From contig WGLY01000009.1 of NCBI GenBank assembly GCA_016125335.1, positions 32,097 to 96,096 on the forward strand: 64,000 nt of DNA, written 5' to 3'. Below the pieces are notes generated by a model that was not told the DNA's origin, ran no database searches, and saw only the letters and a list, made by a program, of their open reading frames with translations. A program made the position numbers and the translations under genes. This DNA is from Frankiales bacterium (lineage in GTDB: Bacteria; Actinomycetota; Actinomycetes; S36-B12; CAIYMF01). This document shows positions 47,284 through 57,831 of the stretch, in pieces; positions within the stretch are counted from its first letter, which is position 1, and each line of letters starts with the position of its first letter.

Positions 47284-48620
47284 GACTGCTCCTCGCTGTC
47301 GGGTACGGACTCCTCGCGCGCCTCGCCCACCTCGACGGCCGTGGCCGTCACCGTGGCCCGCGCCCGGCGGGTGAGCTGCACCTGCTGGCCGGGCAGCGGC
47401 GGGACGGGATAGCCGCCGGCGAAGGCGTCGAACGGCTCGGGCTCGGGTTCGGGCTCCGGGCCGCGTCTGAGGTCGAGCACGAAGGCGAACGCGGCCACCG
47501 CGAGCAGGATCAGCGCGACCCACAGCAGCGTGGTGCGCAGGTCGGCCGAGTACTCGTTCTGGAGCCCGCGGAACGTGGCGATGATGAGGATCCACACGAT
47601 GGAGACGGGGATCAGCACCTTCCAGCCGAACCGCATGAACTGGTCGTAGCGCAGCCGCGGCAGCGTGCCGCGCAGCCACACGAAGACGAACATGAACGCG
47701 TAGAGCTTGAGCAGGAACCAGAGGATCGGCCACCAGCCCTCGTTGGCGCCGGGCCAGATCGTGGAGATGGGCGGCGGCATGTGCCAGCCGCCGAGGAACA
47801 GCGTGATCGCCACCGCCGAGACGTTGATCATGTTCACGTACTCGGCGAGGAAGAACGACGCCCAGCGCAGCCCGGAGTACTCCGTGTGGAACCCGGCGAC
47901 CAGCTCGCCCTCGGCCTCGGGCAGGTCGAACGGCGCGCGGTTCGTCTCGCCGACCATGGAGATGGCGTAGATGACGAACGACGGCGCGAGGAGCACGGCG
48001 TACCACCAGCTCGCGCTCTGGGCCGCGACGATCTGCGACGTCGACATCGACCCGGCCCAGAGGAAGACCGCGACGAACGACAGCCCCATCGCGATCTCGT
48101 AGGAGATCATCTGGGCGCTCGAGCGCAGGCCGCCCAGCAGCGAGTAGGTCGAGCCGGACGACCAGCCCGCCAGCACGATGCCGTAGATGCCGATCGACGC
48201 GATGGCGAGCACGTAGAGGACCGACACCGAGAAGTCGGTGAGCTGGAGCGGGGTCTGGACGCCGAAGATGCTCACGACCGGGCCGAGCGGGATGACGGCG
48301 AACACCATCATCGCGGCGGCCGCCGCGATCATCGGGGCGGCGAGGTAGACGATCTTGTCCGCCGCCGCGGGCGTGATGCCCTCCTTGAGCGCCAGCTTGA
48401 TGCCGTCGGCCAGCGGCTGGAGGAGGCCCAGCGGCCCGGCGCGGTTGGGGCCGAGCCGCTGCCCCATGCGGGCGACGACGCGCCGCTCGAACCAGGTGGT
48501 GAACAGCGTGAGCAGGATGAGCCCGAGGAAGAGCGCGAGCGCCTTGATGACGACGAGCCAGAACGGGTCCTGGCCGAACACCGACAGGTCGCCCTGGGCG
48601 ACCGCGAGCGTCGAGGTCAC
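47280..48620 (-). CDS. nuoH: Complex I subunit H
   Basis: 446 residues, GTG start, eight membrane helices, the quinone-pocket signatures [18 protein letters not shown] and the charged loop [20 protein letters not shown]. The C-terminal 65 residues are a hydrophilic tail with an EPEPEPEP run, longer than in E. coli. Overlaps nuoG and nuoI by 4 nt each. Confidence 0.97.
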   Translation of the reverse strand: MTSTLAVAQGDLSVFGQDPFWLVVIKALALFLGLILLTLFTTWFERRVVARMGQRLGPNRAGPLGLLQPLADGIKLALKEGITPAAADKIVYLAAPMIAAAAAMMVFAVIPLGPVVSIFGVQTPLQLTDFSVSVLYVLAIASIGIYGIVLAGWSSGSTYSLLGGLRSSAQMISYEIAMGLSFVAVFLWAGSMSTSQIVAAQSASWWYAVLLAPSFVIYAISMVGETNRAPFDLPEAEGELVAGFHTEYSGLRWASFFLAEYVNMINVSAVAITLFLGGWHMPPPISTIWPGANEGWWPILWFLLKLYAFMFVFVWLRGTLPRLRYDQFMRFGWKVLIPVSIVWILIIATFRGLQNEYSADLRTTLLWVALILLAVAAFAFVLDLRRGPEPEPEPEPFDAFAGGYPVPPLPGQQVQLTRRARATVTATAVEVGEAREESVPDSEEQS

Positions 48621-51100
48621 GCCGCACCTCCGCTGATCCGCACGATGTCGCCGTGCCCCGCGGCGAGCGTGGCCCGCGGGGTCGAGCCGTCGGAGTTGGC
48701 CGGCAGCCAGACGACGCCGTCGGGCATCGCCGTGACCACCAGGGGCAGCCGGGTGAAGCCCGAGTCGGTCGACACGACCACCTCGCCGCCGTCGACGGCG
48801 CCGATCGCGGCGGCGGTGGCCGGCGAGAGCCGGGCCACGGCCGGGCGCGCCGTCGCCAGCAGGTAGGGATCGCCCTCCTGGAGCACGCCGCGGTCGAGCA
48901 GCTGGCGCCAGGTGGCGAGCACGGCCTCGCCCTCGCCGGGTGCGGCCGGTGCCGCGGCCGCGACGCTGGGGGCCTCGGCGCGCTCGCCGTCCCACGGCCC
49001 GAACGCCGCGAGCTCGGCGCGCAGCGAGGCGACGTCGCCAGGGCCGAACGAGGCGGCACCCGCCTCGTCGGCGAGCATGGCGAGCACCCGTGCGTCGGAG
49101 AGCGTGAGCGCGGCGCGCAGCACCTGGGCGAACGGCCGCGGCCGGCCCTCCCAGTCGACGAAGGTGCCGGACTTCTCGTCCACCGAGGCCACCGGGAGCA
49201 CGACGTCGGCCCGCTCGGTGACCGCGGAGTGGCGCTGCTCGAGGCTGACGACGAACGGCGCGGCGTCGAGCGCCCCGAGGAACGCCTCGGGGTCCGCGAG
49301 GTCGGCTGCCTCGACGCCGGCGACGAGCAGCGCGCCGACCGAGCGCTCGACCGTGTCCGGGTCGTCGGCGGCGGCCACCGCGGCGGCCTCGGCGTGCAGC
49401 GCGGCGAGCACCGCGGGCAGGTCGCGCCCGGCCTCGGCCGGCAGCGAGTCCTCGGCCACCCCCCACACGGAGGCGGCGGCGGCGCGGGCGGCCGGTGCGG
49501 CCAGCGGGCGGCCGCCGGGCAGCAGCCCGGCCAGCGCGCCGGCGTCGAGCGCGCCGCGCTCGCCGGCCCGGCGCGGCACCCAGCCGAGCCGCGCACCGGT
49601 GGCGGCCGCGAGCCGCGCCGCGGCCGACAGCGCCCCGGCCGACACGGCCAGCCGCTCGCCCACGAGCAGGACGGCGCCCGGCTCGCGCAGCAGGCGGGCG
49701 GCCTCGCCGAGGTCGCCGTCGGCGGTGTCGTCGGCGAGCGCGTCCAGGGTGGCGGCCTCGGCGCCGGGGACGGTGGCCAGCAGCGTGCCGCGGGCCTTGG
49801 TCACGCCGGTGGAGGCGAACGACGCCACGGAGAACACGCGGACGTTGCGGGTGCGCGCGCCCTTGCGCAGCCGCAGGAAGACCATGGGCGACTCGTCCTC
49901 CGGGTCGAGCCCGGCCAGCACGACGGCAGGCGCCGACTCGAGGTCGGCGTAGGTGGGCCCGAGCGGACGGCCCGCGACCAGCGCGGCGAGGAACGCGGTC
50001 TCCTCGGCCGAGCCCGGCCGCGCGCGGAAGTCGACGTCGTCGGTGCCGAGCACCGCGCGCGCGAACTTGGCGTAGGCGTAGGAGTCCTCGAGGGTCAGCC
50101 GCCCGCCGGTGAGCACCGCGGTGCGCGGGCCCGCGGCGCGCAGGCCCGCGGCCGCGATCGAGATCGCCTCCGGCCAGGACGCCGCCACCATCGAGCCGTC
50201 GGTGTCGCGCACCAGCGGGTGCTCGAGACGGCCCTCGGTCTGGTGGACGAACGCGAACCGGCCCTTGTCGCAGTTCCACTCCTCGTTGACCGCCGGCTCG
50301 TCCCAGGCCAGCCGGCGCATGACGGCGGAGCGGCGCACGTCGGTGCGCAGGCCGCAGCCGGAGGCGCAGTGCTCGCACACCGTCGGGGTGGAGACGAGGT
50401 CGAACGGCCGGGCGCGGAACCGGTACTTGGCGCTGGTGAGCGCGCCCACCGGGCAGATCTGCACGGTGTTGCCGGAGAAGTAGGAGTCGAACGGGGTGTC
50501 GCTCGAGGTGCCGACCTGCTGCTGGGCGCCGCGCTCGAGCAGGTCGATGAACGGGTCGCCCGCGATCTGGTCGGCGAACCGCGTGCACCGCGCGCACGAG
50601 ACGCAGCGCTCGCGGTCGAGCAGGATCTGCGCGGAGACGTTGATCGGCTTGGGGAACGTGCGCTTCACGGCGTCGAAGCGGGTCTCGGAGCGCCCGTTGG
50701 ACATCGCCTGGTTCTGCAGCGGGCACTCGCCGCCCTTGTCGCAGATGGGGCAGTCGAGCGGGTGGTTGATGAGCAGGAACTCCATGACGCCCTGCTGGGC
50801 ACGCTCGGCGACCTCGGAGGTCACCTGGGTGCGCACCTTCATGCCCTCGGCGGCGGTGACGGCGCAGGCCGGCTGCGGCTTGGGCTGGCCCTCGATCTCG
50901 ACGAGGCACATCCGGCACGCGGCGACCGGGTCGAGCAGCGGGTGGTCGCAGAAGCGCGGGACGGCGACGCCGAGCTGCTCGGCGGCGCGGATCACGAGCG
51001 TGCCCTTGGGCACGGTGATCTCGATGCCGTCGACGCTGAGCGTCACGCCGTCCGACGGCGCGGTGGCAGGGGTCTGGGGACCTGACGTGGTGACGGTCAT
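48617..51100 (-). CDS. nuoG: Complex I subunit G
   Basis: 827 residues. Ferredoxin-like N-terminus with 2Fe-2S ligands C51, C62, C65, C79; the HxxxC motif region [17 protein letters not shown] and the cluster pair [32 protein letters not shown] (N5, N6a/N7-type sites). Followed by a molybdopterin-oxidoreductase-fold domain that is degenerate and Ala-rich, as in actinobacterial NuoG. ATG start 51100 overlaps the nuoF stop. Confidence 0.97.
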   Translation of the reverse strand: MTVTTSGPQTPATAPSDGVTLSVDGIEITVPKGTLVIRAAEQLGVAVPRFCDHPLLDPVAACRMCLVEIEGQPKPQPACAVTAAEGMKVRTQVTSEVAERAQQGVMEFLLINHPLDCPICDKGGECPLQNQAMSNGRSETRFDAVKRTFPKPINVSAQILLDRERCVSCARCTRFADQIAGDPFIDLLERGAQQQVGTSSDTPFDSYFSGNTVQICPVGALTSAKYRFRARPFDLVSTPTVCEHCASGCGLRTDVRRSAVMRRLAWDEPAVNEEWNCDKGRFAFVHQTEGRLEHPLVRDTDGSMVAASWPEAISIAAAGLRAAGPRTAVLTGGRLTLEDSYAYAKFARAVLGTDDVDFRARPGSAEETAFLAALVAGRPLGPTYADLESAPAVVLAGLDPEDESPMVFLRLRKGARTRNVRVFSVASFASTGVTKARGTLLATVPGAEAATLDALADDTADGDLGEAARLLREPGAVLLVGERLAVSAGALSAAARLAAATGARLGWVPRRAGERGALDAGALAGLLPGGRPLAAPAARAAAASVWGVAEDSLPAEAGRDLPAVLAALHAEAAAVAAADDPDTVERSVGALLVAGVEAADLADPEAFLGALDAAPFVVSLEQRHSAVTERADVVLPVASVDEKSGTFVDWEGRPRPFAQVLRAALTLSDARVLAMLADEAGAASFGPGDVASLRAELAAFGPWDGERAEAPSVAAAAPAAPGEGEAVLATWRQLLDRGVLQEGDPYLLATARPAVARLSPATAAAIGAVDGGEVVVSTDSGFTRLPLVVTAMPDGVVWLPANSDGSTPRATLAAGHGDIVRISGGAA

Positions 51101-52401
51101 CGCGCAGCGGCTCCCGCGAAGACGGTGGCGGCGACCGGGTCGAACATCTCGGCCGCCGGCGTGTGGGTTCCGGCGAGGAACTCCTCGCGGAAGTACTTCA
51201 GGGCCGGCGCGTAGGGCGTCGCGGCGGCGTCGCCGAGGGCGCAGAAGGAGCGCCCGGCGATCTGCTTGCAGATGTCGTCGACCTTGTCGATGTCGGACTC
51301 GACGGCGGTGCCGCGCTCGAAGCGCTCGAGCAGCTGGTCGAGCCAGAACGTGCCCTCGCGGCACGGCGTGCACTTGCCGCACGACTCGTGCTTGTAGAAG
51401 TGGATCCACCGGCTGATCGCCCGGACCACGCTCGTGGTCTCGTCGAACACCATCGGCGTGCCGGTGCCCAGCATCGTGCCGAGCCCGGCCATGTCCTCGT
51501 AGGTGAGCGGGGTGTCGAGGTGCTCGGGCAGCAGCATCGGGACGCTGGACCCGCCGGGCACCCAGAACTTCAGCTCGTGGCCCGCGCGGACGCCGCCGGC
51601 GAACTCCAGCAGCTCGCGCATCGTGGTGCCCAGGGGGGCCTCGTAGATGCCGGGCCGCTCGACGTGCCCGGAGACCGCGAACAGCTTGAAGCCGGGCGAC
51701 TTCTCCGTGCCGAACTGCTTGAACCAGTCCGCGCCGTTGCGCACGATCGTGGGGATGTTCGCGATCGTCTCGACGTTGTTGATGACGGTGGGCGAGGCGT
51801 AGAGACCGGCCACGGCGGGGAACGGCGGCTTGAGCCGGGGCTGGCCGCGTCGTCCCTCCAGCGAGTCGAGCAGCGCCGTCTCCTCGCCGCAGATGTAGGC
51901 GCCGGCGCCGGCGTGCACGACGATGTCGAGGTCGAAGCCGGAGCCGAGGATGTCGGTGCCGAGGAAACCGGCGGCGTAGGCCTCGCGCACGGCCGCCGCG
52001 ACCCGGCGCACGGCGTGCGGCACCTCGCCGCGGATGTAGATGAACGCGTGGTTGGCCCGGATGGCGTAGGCCGCGTGGATGCAGCCCTCGACCAGCGCGT
52101 GCGGGTTGGCCAGCATGAGCGGGATGTCCTTGCAGGCGCCCGGCTCGGACTCGTCGGCGTTGACCACCAGGTAGTGCGGCTTGCCGTCGTTCTGCGGGAC
52201 GAAGCCCCACTTCATGCCGGTGGGGAAGCCGGCGCCGCCGCGGCCGCGCAGGCCGGAGTCCTTCACCAGGGCGATGAGGTCGTCCGGGTGCGCCCCGAAG
52301 GACACCTCGACCATGTCGTAGCCGCCGTGGCGGCGGTAGCCCTCGAGCGTGTGGGAGTCGGCCTCGTCCCAGTGCGCCGTGAGGATCGGGGTGAGCGGCA
52401 C
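51097..52401 (-). CDS. nuoF: Complex I subunit F
   Basis: 434 residues, GTG start. FMN/NADH-binding glycine-rich region [10 protein letters not shown] at 53-62, the [14 protein letters not shown] loop, and the N3 [4Fe-4S] motif [11 protein letters not shown]. Together with NuoE it forms the NADH dehydrogenase tip, so the main complex is NADH-driven. Confidence 0.97.
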   Translation of the reverse strand: MPLTPILTAHWDEADSHTLEGYRRHGGYDMVEVSFGAHPDDLIALVKDSGLRGRGGAGFPTGMKWGFVPQNDGKPHYLVVNADESEPGACKDIPLMLANPHALVEGCIHAAYAIRANHAFIYIRGEVPHAVRRVAAAVREAYAAGFLGTDILGSGFDLDIVVHAGAGAYICGEETALLDSLEGRRGQPRLKPPFPAVAGLYASPTVINNVETIANIPTIVRNGADWFKQFGTEKSPGFKLFAVSGHVERPGIYEAPLGTTMRELLEFAGGVRAGHELKFWVPGGSSVPMLLPEHLDTPLTYEDMAGLGTMLGTGTPMVFDETTSVVRAISRWIHFYKHESCGKCTPCREGTFWLDQLLERFERGTAVESDIDKVDDICKQIAGRSFCALGDAAATPYAPALKYFREEFLAGTHTPAAEMFDPVAATVFAGAAAR

Positions 52402-52404
52402 GCG

Positions 52405-53082
52405 TCAGCCCTCCGTCTTCTCGGTGGCCAGCGGCGAGCGCGCGGGCGGCTCCGGGGCGGCCATGCCGTGCTCGCGCGCGTAGGTGAGCCCGGCCAGCAT
52501 CGTGGCGTCCTTCGCCTCGGCGCCGGCGAGGCCGTCGTCGAACCCGGCGAGCACGCGCTCGATCTCCTCGAAGGTGCCGATGCGCGGGCCGCGGGTGGAG
52601 TGGACCTCCTCGCCGGCGCGCAGCCGCTCGACCACCTCGAGGGCGCGGCTGACGTCCATGTCGTCGAGGAACTCCCAGTTGGCCGTCATCACCGGCGCGT
52701 GCGTGCAGGCGGCCTGGCACTCGATGCGCTCCAGGGAGATGGCGCCGTCGGCCGTGACCTCGTCGTGGCCGACGCCGAGCCGCTCCGTGAGCGCCGACCA
52801 GATAGCGTCGCCGCCCAGCACGGCGCACAGCGTGTTGGTGCACACGCCGACGTGGTAGCGCCCGACGCGGTGCCGCTTGTACATCGTGTAGAAGGTCGCG
52901 ACGGCGGCGACCTCGGCGTTGGTGAGGCCGAGGACGTCGGCGCACAGCGCGATGCCCTCGGGCGTCACGGTCCCCTCGGCCGACTGGACGAGGTGCAGCA
53001 TCGGGAGCAGCGCCGAGCGGCCCTGCGGGTAGCGCCCCGCGAGCTCCGCCGCCTCGGTGCGGGTCTGCTCGGTCAGTGCCAT
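52405..53082 (-). CDS. nuoE: Complex I subunit E
   Basis: 225 residues with the thioredoxin-like [2Fe-2S] domain; ligands C81, C86 (CTNTLC), C122 and C126 (ECQAAC). ATG start with AGAGAG upstream. C-terminal 60 residues beyond the fold are a charged tail. Next to nuoF (3-nt gap) and nuoD (37-nt gap). Confidence 0.96.
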   Translation of the reverse strand: MALTEQTRTEAAELAGRYPQGRSALLPMLHLVQSAEGTVTPEGIALCADVLGLTNAEVAAVATFYTMYKRHRVGRYHVGVCTNTLCAVLGGDAIWSALTERLGVGHDEVTADGAISLERIECQAACTHAPVMTANWEFLDDMDVSRALEVVERLRAGEEVHSTRGPRIGTFEEIERVLAGFDDGLAGAEAKDATMLAGLTYAREHGMAAPEPPARSPLATEKTEG

Positions 53083-53119
53083 GTCGTCTCTCTCGGTGTC
53101 GTGAGGATCCCGGCGTCGG

Positions 53120-54496
53120 TCATCGGTCGACCCCGCCCATCACCGGGTCGATCGAGGCGACGGCGCCGATGACGTCGGCGACCTGGCCGCCCTCGCACAT
53201 CGCCGCGGTGGCCTGGAGGTTGTTGAACGACGGGTCGCGGAAGTGGACCCGGTAGGGGCGGTTGCCGCCGTCGCTCACCACGTGGACTCCGAGCTCGCCG
53301 CGCGGGGCCTCGATCGCGGCGTACACCTGGCCGGCCGGCACGCGGAAGCCCTCGGTGACGAGCTTGAAGTGGTGGATCAGCGCCTCCATCGACTCGCCCA
53401 TGATGTGGCGGATGTGGTCGAGGGAGTTGCCCTGGCCGTCGCCGCCGATCGACAGCTGCGCGGGCCAGGCGATCTTGCGGTCGGCCACCATCACCGGGCC
53501 GGGCTCGAGCCGGTCGAGCGCCTGGTCGATGATGCGGATCGACTGGTTGATCTCCTCGAGGCGCACGAGGAAGCGGCCGTACACGTCGCAGGTGTCGGCC
53601 GTGGGCACGTCGAAGTCGAACTGGTCGTAGCCGAAGTACGGCTCGGTCTTGCGCACGTCGAGCGGCAGGCCCGTGGCACGCAGCACGGGGCCGGTGATGC
53701 CCAGCGCCATGCAGCCGGCGAGGTCGAGGTAGCCGATGCCGGAGGTGCGGTCCTTCCAGATGCCGTTGTCCTCGAGCATCCGCGGAACGCCGGTGAGCTG
53801 GCCGGGCAGCTGGCGCAGCACGGCGCGGATCTTCTCGACGCCGCCCTCGGGCATGTCCTGCGCGACCCCGCCCGGCCGGATGTAGGCGTGGTTCATCCGC
53901 AGGCCGGTGATCATCTCGAGCATGTCGAGGACCAGTTCGCGGTCGCGGAACCCGTTGGTCATCGCCGTGAGCGCGCCCATCTCGAAGCCGCCGGTCGCCA
54001 GCGCGACGAGGTGCGAGGAGATGCGGTTGAGCTCGAGGGTGATGATGCGCATCAGCTGCGCGCGCGGCGGGACGTCGTCGACGATGCCGAGCAGCTTCTC
54101 GACCGCGAGGCAGTAGCCCGCCTCGTTGGCGATCGGCGCCAGGTAGTCCATGCGCGTGACGAACGGGACGGCCTGGGTCCAGGTGCGGTACTCGAGGTTC
54201 TTCTCGATGCCGGTGTGCAGGTAGCCGATGGCGCAGCGGGCCTCGGTGACGACCTCGCCCTCGAGCTCGAGGATCAGGCGGAGCACGCCGTGGGTGGACG
54301 GGTGCTGGGGACCCATGTTGACGACGACGCGCTCCTTCGTGCCGCCCTCGGGGGCCAGCACGGTGTCCCAGTCGCCGCCGGTGACGGTGTAGACGCGGGC
54401 GCCCTCGGTGGTGTCGTAGGCGCCGGCGTAGACGTCGGAGAGCGGCGGCTCGCCGACGACGTCGTCGTAGGACTCCTCGTAGGTGACGTCGTCCAT
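53120..54496 (-). CDS. nuoD: Complex I subunit D
   Basis: 458 residues, 49-kDa family. ATG start shares a base with the nuoC stop. Quinone-pocket elements [31 protein letters not shown] [11 protein letters not shown], and the C-terminal [36 protein letters not shown] end are all present. The N-terminal 45 residues are an acidic extension. Confidence 0.97.
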   Translation of the reverse strand: MDDVTYEESYDDVVGEPPLSDVYAGAYDTTEGARVYTVTGGDWDTVLAPEGGTKERVVVNMGPQHPSTHGVLRLILELEGEVVTEARCAIGYLHTGIEKNLEYRTWTQAVPFVTRMDYLAPIANEAGYCLAVEKLLGIVDDVPPRAQLMRIITLELNRISSHLVALATGGFEMGALTAMTNGFRDRELVLDMLEMITGLRMNHAYIRPGGVAQDMPEGGVEKIRAVLRQLPGQLTGVPRMLEDNGIWKDRTSGIGYLDLAGCMALGITGPVLRATGLPLDVRKTEPYFGYDQFDFDVPTADTCDVYGRFLVRLEEINQSIRIIDQALDRLEPGPVMVADRKIAWPAQLSIGGDGQGNSLDHIRHIMGESMEALIHHFKLVTEGFRVPAGQVYAAIEAPRGELGVHVVSDGGNRPYRVHFRDPSFNNLQATAAMCEGGQVADVIGAVASIDPVMGGVDR

Positions 54497-55230
54497 CAGG
54501 TGTACGACCTCCGCTGGTCGGGCGGCGGGATGGTGGCGCCCTTGTACTCCACCGGGATCCCGCCGAGCGGGTAGTCCTTGCGCTGCGGGTGCCCCATCCA
54601 GTCGTCCGGCATGAGGATGCGGGTGAGGCCGGGGTGGTCGTCGAAGACGATCCCGAACATGTCGAAGGCCTCGCGCTCGTGCCAGTCGTCCGAGGGGTAG
54701 ACCGACACGATGCTGGGCACGTGCGGGTGCGCGTCGGACGCCGTGACCTCCACGCGCACACGCCGGTTGTGCGTGACGGACAGGAAGTGCCACACCGCGT
54801 GCAGCTCGCGACCGGTCTGGTTCGGGTAGTGGACGCCGGAGACGCCCATGCACATCTCGAAGCGCAGCCCCGGCTCGTCGCGCAGGCGGCGGCAGAACGT
54901 CAGGAGGTGCTCGGGGCGCACGTAGAACGTGAGCTCGCCGCGGTCGGCCACGACCGCCTCGACCGCCTGGTCGAGGGACAGGCCGTCGTCGGCGAGCGCG
55001 AGGTCGAGCTCGTCGGCGACCTCGTCGAACCAGCCGCCGTAGGGCCGTGCGCTCGGCGGCGGCATCTCCACCACGCGGACGAGGTGGCCGTAGCCCGACG
55101 TGTCGCCGCTGCCGGAGCCGCCGAACATCCCGCTGCGGACGTCGACCACCGGGAGGGTGGGGGCGCCGGCCGGGACGACCTCGGAGGCGCCCGAGACCGC
55201 CGCGCCGGGGACGCCGGTCGCGTCGCTCAC
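54496..55230 (-). CDS. nuoC: Complex I subunit C
   Basis: 244 residues from GTG. Core of the 30-kDa family with [43 protein letters not shown]. The N-terminal 70 residues are a Gly/Ser/Val-rich extension. The GTG overlaps nuoB by 4 nt. Confidence 0.96.
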   Translation of the reverse strand: MSDATGVPGAAVSGASEVVPAGAPTLPVVDVRSGMFGGSGSGDTSGYGHLVRVVEMPPPSARPYGGWFDEVADELDLALADDGLSLDQAVEAVVADRGELTFYVRPEHLLTFCRRLRDEPGLRFEMCMGVSGVHYPNQTGRELHAVWHFLSVTHNRRVRVEVTASDAHPHVPSIVSVYPSDDWHEREAFDMFGIVFDDHPGLTRILMPDDWMGHPQRKDYPLGGIPVEYKGATIPPPDQRRSYT

Positions 55231-55781
55231 CGCAGCAGCCCCTTCATGGCCGAGGTGGGCACCGCCTGGAGCGCGAACTCCTCGCGCTCGGTGATCTCCT
55301 GCTCGCGGTGGACGCCCATCTTCAGCGCCTTGGCCTGCTCGTGGATCTTGAGGATGGCGTCCATGAGCATCTCCGGCCGCGGCGGGCAGCCGGGCAGGTA
55401 CATGTCGACCGGGACGATGTGGTCCGCGCCCTGCACGATCGCGTAGTTGTTGAACATGCCGCCGGACGAGGCGCACACGCCCATCGCGAGGACCCACTTG
55501 GGGTTGGGCATCTGGTCGTAGATCTGGCGCATCACCGGCGCCATCTTCTGGCTGACCCGGCCGGCCACGATCATGAGGTCGGCCTGCCGCGGCGAGCCGC
55601 GGAAGACCTCCATGCCGAACCGGGCGAGGTCGTAGCGACCCGCGCCCGTGGCCATCATCTCGATCGAGCAGCAGGCCAGGCCGAACGTCGCGGGCCACAT
55701 GGACGCGGCGCGTCCCAGGCCCGCCATCTTCTCGACCGTGGTCAGCAGGATGCCGCCGGGCAGGCTCTCCTCGAGTCCCAT
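55227..55781 (-). CDS. nuoB: Complex I subunit B
   Basis: 184 residues. N2 cluster ligands C37, C38 (ACCSIE), C103 (GVCASSGG) and C132 (PGCPPRPE). ATG start 55781, with GAGGGACTGG upstream. Compare the stand-alone NuoB-like protein at 33985-34473, which keeps the ligands but not the flanking loops. Confidence 0.97.
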   Translation of the reverse strand: MGLEESLPGGILLTTVEKMAGLGRAASMWPATFGLACCSIEMMATGAGRYDLARFGMEVFRGSPRQADLMIVAGRVSQKMAPVMRQIYDQMPNPKWVLAMGVCASSGGMFNNYAIVQGADHIVPVDMYLPGCPPRPEMLMDAILKIHEQAKALKMGVHREQEITEREEFALQAVPTSAMKGLLR

Positions 55782-55872
55782 GCCAGTCCCTCCCGTCCTG
55801 GTCGTCGTGGTGTCCGAAGGTCGTGCTGGTCGTGCGGGTGGTGCGGGCCGTGCGCGTGCCGGGGGTCCGTCG

Positions 55873-56235
55873 TCAGTCCCACTCGAGCCCGCCCCGCCGC
55901 CAGACGTACCCGTACACGACGAGCACGGTGACGATGAACAGCGCCATCTCGATCAGACCGAACAGGCGCAGCTGGTCGAAGGCGACCGCGAAGGGGTAGA
56001 GGAAGACGATCTCGATGTCGAAGACGATGAACAGCATCGCCGTCAGGTAGTAGCGGATCGGGAACCGGCCGCCGCCCACCGGCTGCGGGGTGGGGTCGAT
56101 CCCGCACTCGTAGGCCTCCAGGCGGGTGCGGTTGTAGCGCCGCGGGCCGATCAGGGTGGGGGCGACGACGGCGAAGACGCCGAAGGCGGCGCCGAGGATG
56201 CCCAGGACCAGGATCGGGAGATAGACCTCGCCCAC
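55873..56235 (-). CDS. nuoA: Complex I subunit A
   Basis: 120 residues, three membrane helices, GTG start with GGAAGGAACG upstream. The conserved [22 protein letters not shown] loop is intact. First gene of a 14-gene nuo operon in canonical A-to-N order. A minus-strand -10-like TAGGAT lies at 56282-56287, about 45 nt upstream; no good -35 was found. Confidence 0.96.
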   Translation of the reverse strand: MGEVYLPILVLGILGAAFGVFAVVAPTLIGPRRYNRTRLEAYECGIDPTPQPVGGGRFPIRYYLTAMLFIVFDIEIVFLYPFAVAFDQLRLFGLIEMALFIVTVLVVYGYVWRRGGLEWD

Positions 56236-56318
56236 TGCCGTTCCTTCCTTCGGACTGCCGTCCCTCGGTCAAACATCGTCGATCCTAGTGCCGCCTCTCG
56301 GGCGCGCGTGACCCCGTG

Positions 56319-57611
56319 TCAGGCTGCCGGCGCCACCCGGGCCAGCGCGTTGACGATGCGGTCCACGGCGTCGCCGCCGCGGGGGTCGCGCAGGTTCGAC
56401 AGCATCGTCATCGTGAACTTCATCAGCAGCGGCCGCGAGAGGCCCTTCTGCGTGCACAGCCGCATGATCTCGGGGTTGCCGATGAGCTTCACGAACACCC
56501 GGCCGAGCGTGTAGTAGCCGCCGTACTCGGCCTTGAGCAGGCGGGGGTAGTCGGCCAGGGCCTTCTCGCGGGAGTACGGCGTGGGCCGCTGGAGCGCCTG
56601 GGCCATCACCTCGGCGGCCAGGCTGCCCGACTCCATGGCGTAGGCGATCCCCTCGCCGTTGAACGGGTTGACCATGCCGCCCGAGTCGCCCACCAGCAGC
56701 AGGCCGTCGGCGTAGTGGGGCTTGCGGTTGAAGGCCATGGGCAGCGCCGCGCCGCGCATGGGCTCGAGCCGGGTCTCCTCGGAGAAGCCGTAAGCGGGGT
56801 CGGCGCGCTCGATCCAGCGGGTCATGAGCGCCTTGTAGTCGACCTTGCCGAAGGCGGGGCTCGAGTCGAGGATGCCCAGGCCCACGTTGACGGTGCCGTC
56901 GCCGAGGCCGAAGACCCAGCCGTAGCCGGGCAGCAGCTTCTCGCCGTCCCACAGCTCGAGGTGGCTCTCGAGCCACTCGTCGTCGCTGAAAGCGGGCGAC
57001 CGGTAGTAGGTGCGCACGGCCACGCCCATCGGACGGTTGTCCAGGCGCTCGCGGCCCGCCGCCACCGACAGCCGGCTGGAGTTGCCGTCCGCGGCCACCA
57101 CGAGCGGGGCGCGGTAGGTGACCTCGTCGTGGCGGGTGCCGTCGGCGTCGGTGGTGCGGGCGGTGACGCCGACGGTGCGCCCGGTGCGGTCGTCGCGCAC
57201 GGGGGCGGTGACCGAGGTGCGCTCGAGCACGCGGGCGCCGGCCTTCTGCGCCTGGCGGGCGAGGATCTCGTCGAAGTCCTTGCGGGTGCGGGTGAGCCCG
57301 TAGCCGGGGAAGGTCGACAGGTCCGGCCAGGGCATCTCGAGGCGGTGGCCGCCCCCGATGATGCGCAGGCCGACGTTGTGGGCCCAGCCGTTGTCGCGGC
57401 CGGTGTCGATGCCCATCTCGACCAGCTGCTTCACCGCGCGGGGGGTGAGGCCGTCGCCGCACACCTTCTCGCGCGGGAACGCGGTCTTCTCCAGGACGAG
57501 GACGTCGACCCCGCGCTGGGCGAGGTGGTAGGCGGTGGTGGAGCCGGCCGGGCCGGCGCCGACGACGATGACGTCGGCGTCCTGGGCGGGCGGCGCTGAC
57601 GGAGTGCTCAC
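56319..57611 (-). CDS. menJ: Menaquinone side-chain reductase (geranylgeranyl-reductase family)
   Basis: 430 residues, GTG start. FAD motif GAGPAG at 18-23 (DVIVVGAGPAGSTTAYHLA), the CxxxGD motif EKVCGDGLTPRAVKQ, and the second FAD motif GLLLVGDSGGMVNPFNGEGIAYA. This is the family of M. tuberculosis MenJ (Rv0561c), which reduces one double bond of menaquinone-9; from memory MenJ also lies near a polyprenyl synthase and menaquinone genes there. Archaeal-type lipid reduction is an alternative. Divergent from menF, upstream of nuoA on the same strand. Confidence 0.86.
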   Translation of the reverse strand: MSTPSAPPAQDADVIVVGAGPAGSTTAYHLAQRGVDVLVLEKTAFPREKVCGDGLTPRAVKQLVEMGIDTGRDNGWAHNVGLRIIGGGHRLEMPWPDLSTFPGYGLTRTRKDFDEILARQAQKAGARVLERTSVTAPVRDDRTGRTVGVTARTTDADGTRHDEVTYRAPLVVAADGNSSRLSVAAGRERLDNRPMGVAVRTYYRSPAFSDDEWLESHLELWDGEKLLPGYGWVFGLGDGTVNVGLGILDSSPAFGKVDYKALMTRWIERADPAYGFSEETRLEPMRGAALPMAFNRKPHYADGLLLVGDSGGMVNPFNGEGIAYAMESGSLAAEVMAQALQRPTPYSREKALADYPRLLKAEYGGYYTLGRVFVKLIGNPEIMRLCTQKGLSRPLLMKFTMTMLSNLRDPRGGDAVDRIVNALARVAPAA

Positions 57612-57653
57612 GGGTGGAGGATCCTCGGGCTCGGGAGGTATCGCGCGTTCGCT

Positions 57654-57669
57654 TGTGAATCACTTCACG
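57654..57669. promoter_or_regulatory. CRP-like box between menJ and menF
   Basis: TGTGA-N6-TCACG, matching the CRP consensus TGTGA-N6-TCACA in 9 of 10 fixed positions; a palindrome in an otherwise GC-rich spacer. It lies about 45 nt before the menJ start and about 165 nt before menF. Binding would be by a CRP/GlxR-family regulator; whether such a regulator acts here is inference. Confidence 0.45.
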
Positions 57670-57692
57670 AGGGCAGGCTCACCCTACCCCCC

Positions 57693-57711
57693 GCTGCCGG
57701 GTGCCGGCAGC
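57693..57711. other. Hairpin in the menJ-menF spacer
   Basis: 8-bp perfect stem GCTGCCGG/CCGGCAGC with a 3-nt loop, beside a minus-strand -10-like TAGGGT (57681-57686). Function not known. Confidence 0.35.
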
Positions 57712-57819
57712 CGGCCGGCCCGGGCGGCGGTGCGCCGGCGGGGGCCGCACCCCCGGGCCCGTGCCGGAGACGTTCGCCACGTCCGGGCCTCCCGGGCTGC
57801 CGCGCGCCGCAGGGACGCC

Positions 57820-57825
57820 TAGCCT
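57820..57825 (+). promoter_or_regulatory. -10 element of menF (leaderless mRNA)
   Basis: TAGCCT ends 6 nt before the GTG start of menF, so transcription should begin at the start codon itself. No -35 is obvious. Confidence 0.5.
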
Positions 57826-57831
57826 GAGCGC

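Noticed and set aside
57671..57686. DtxR/IdeR-type iron box before menJ/menF
   Set aside because: AGGG-N8-CCCT resembles half-sites, but the spacing and centre differ from the consensus and menF is not in a siderophore context.
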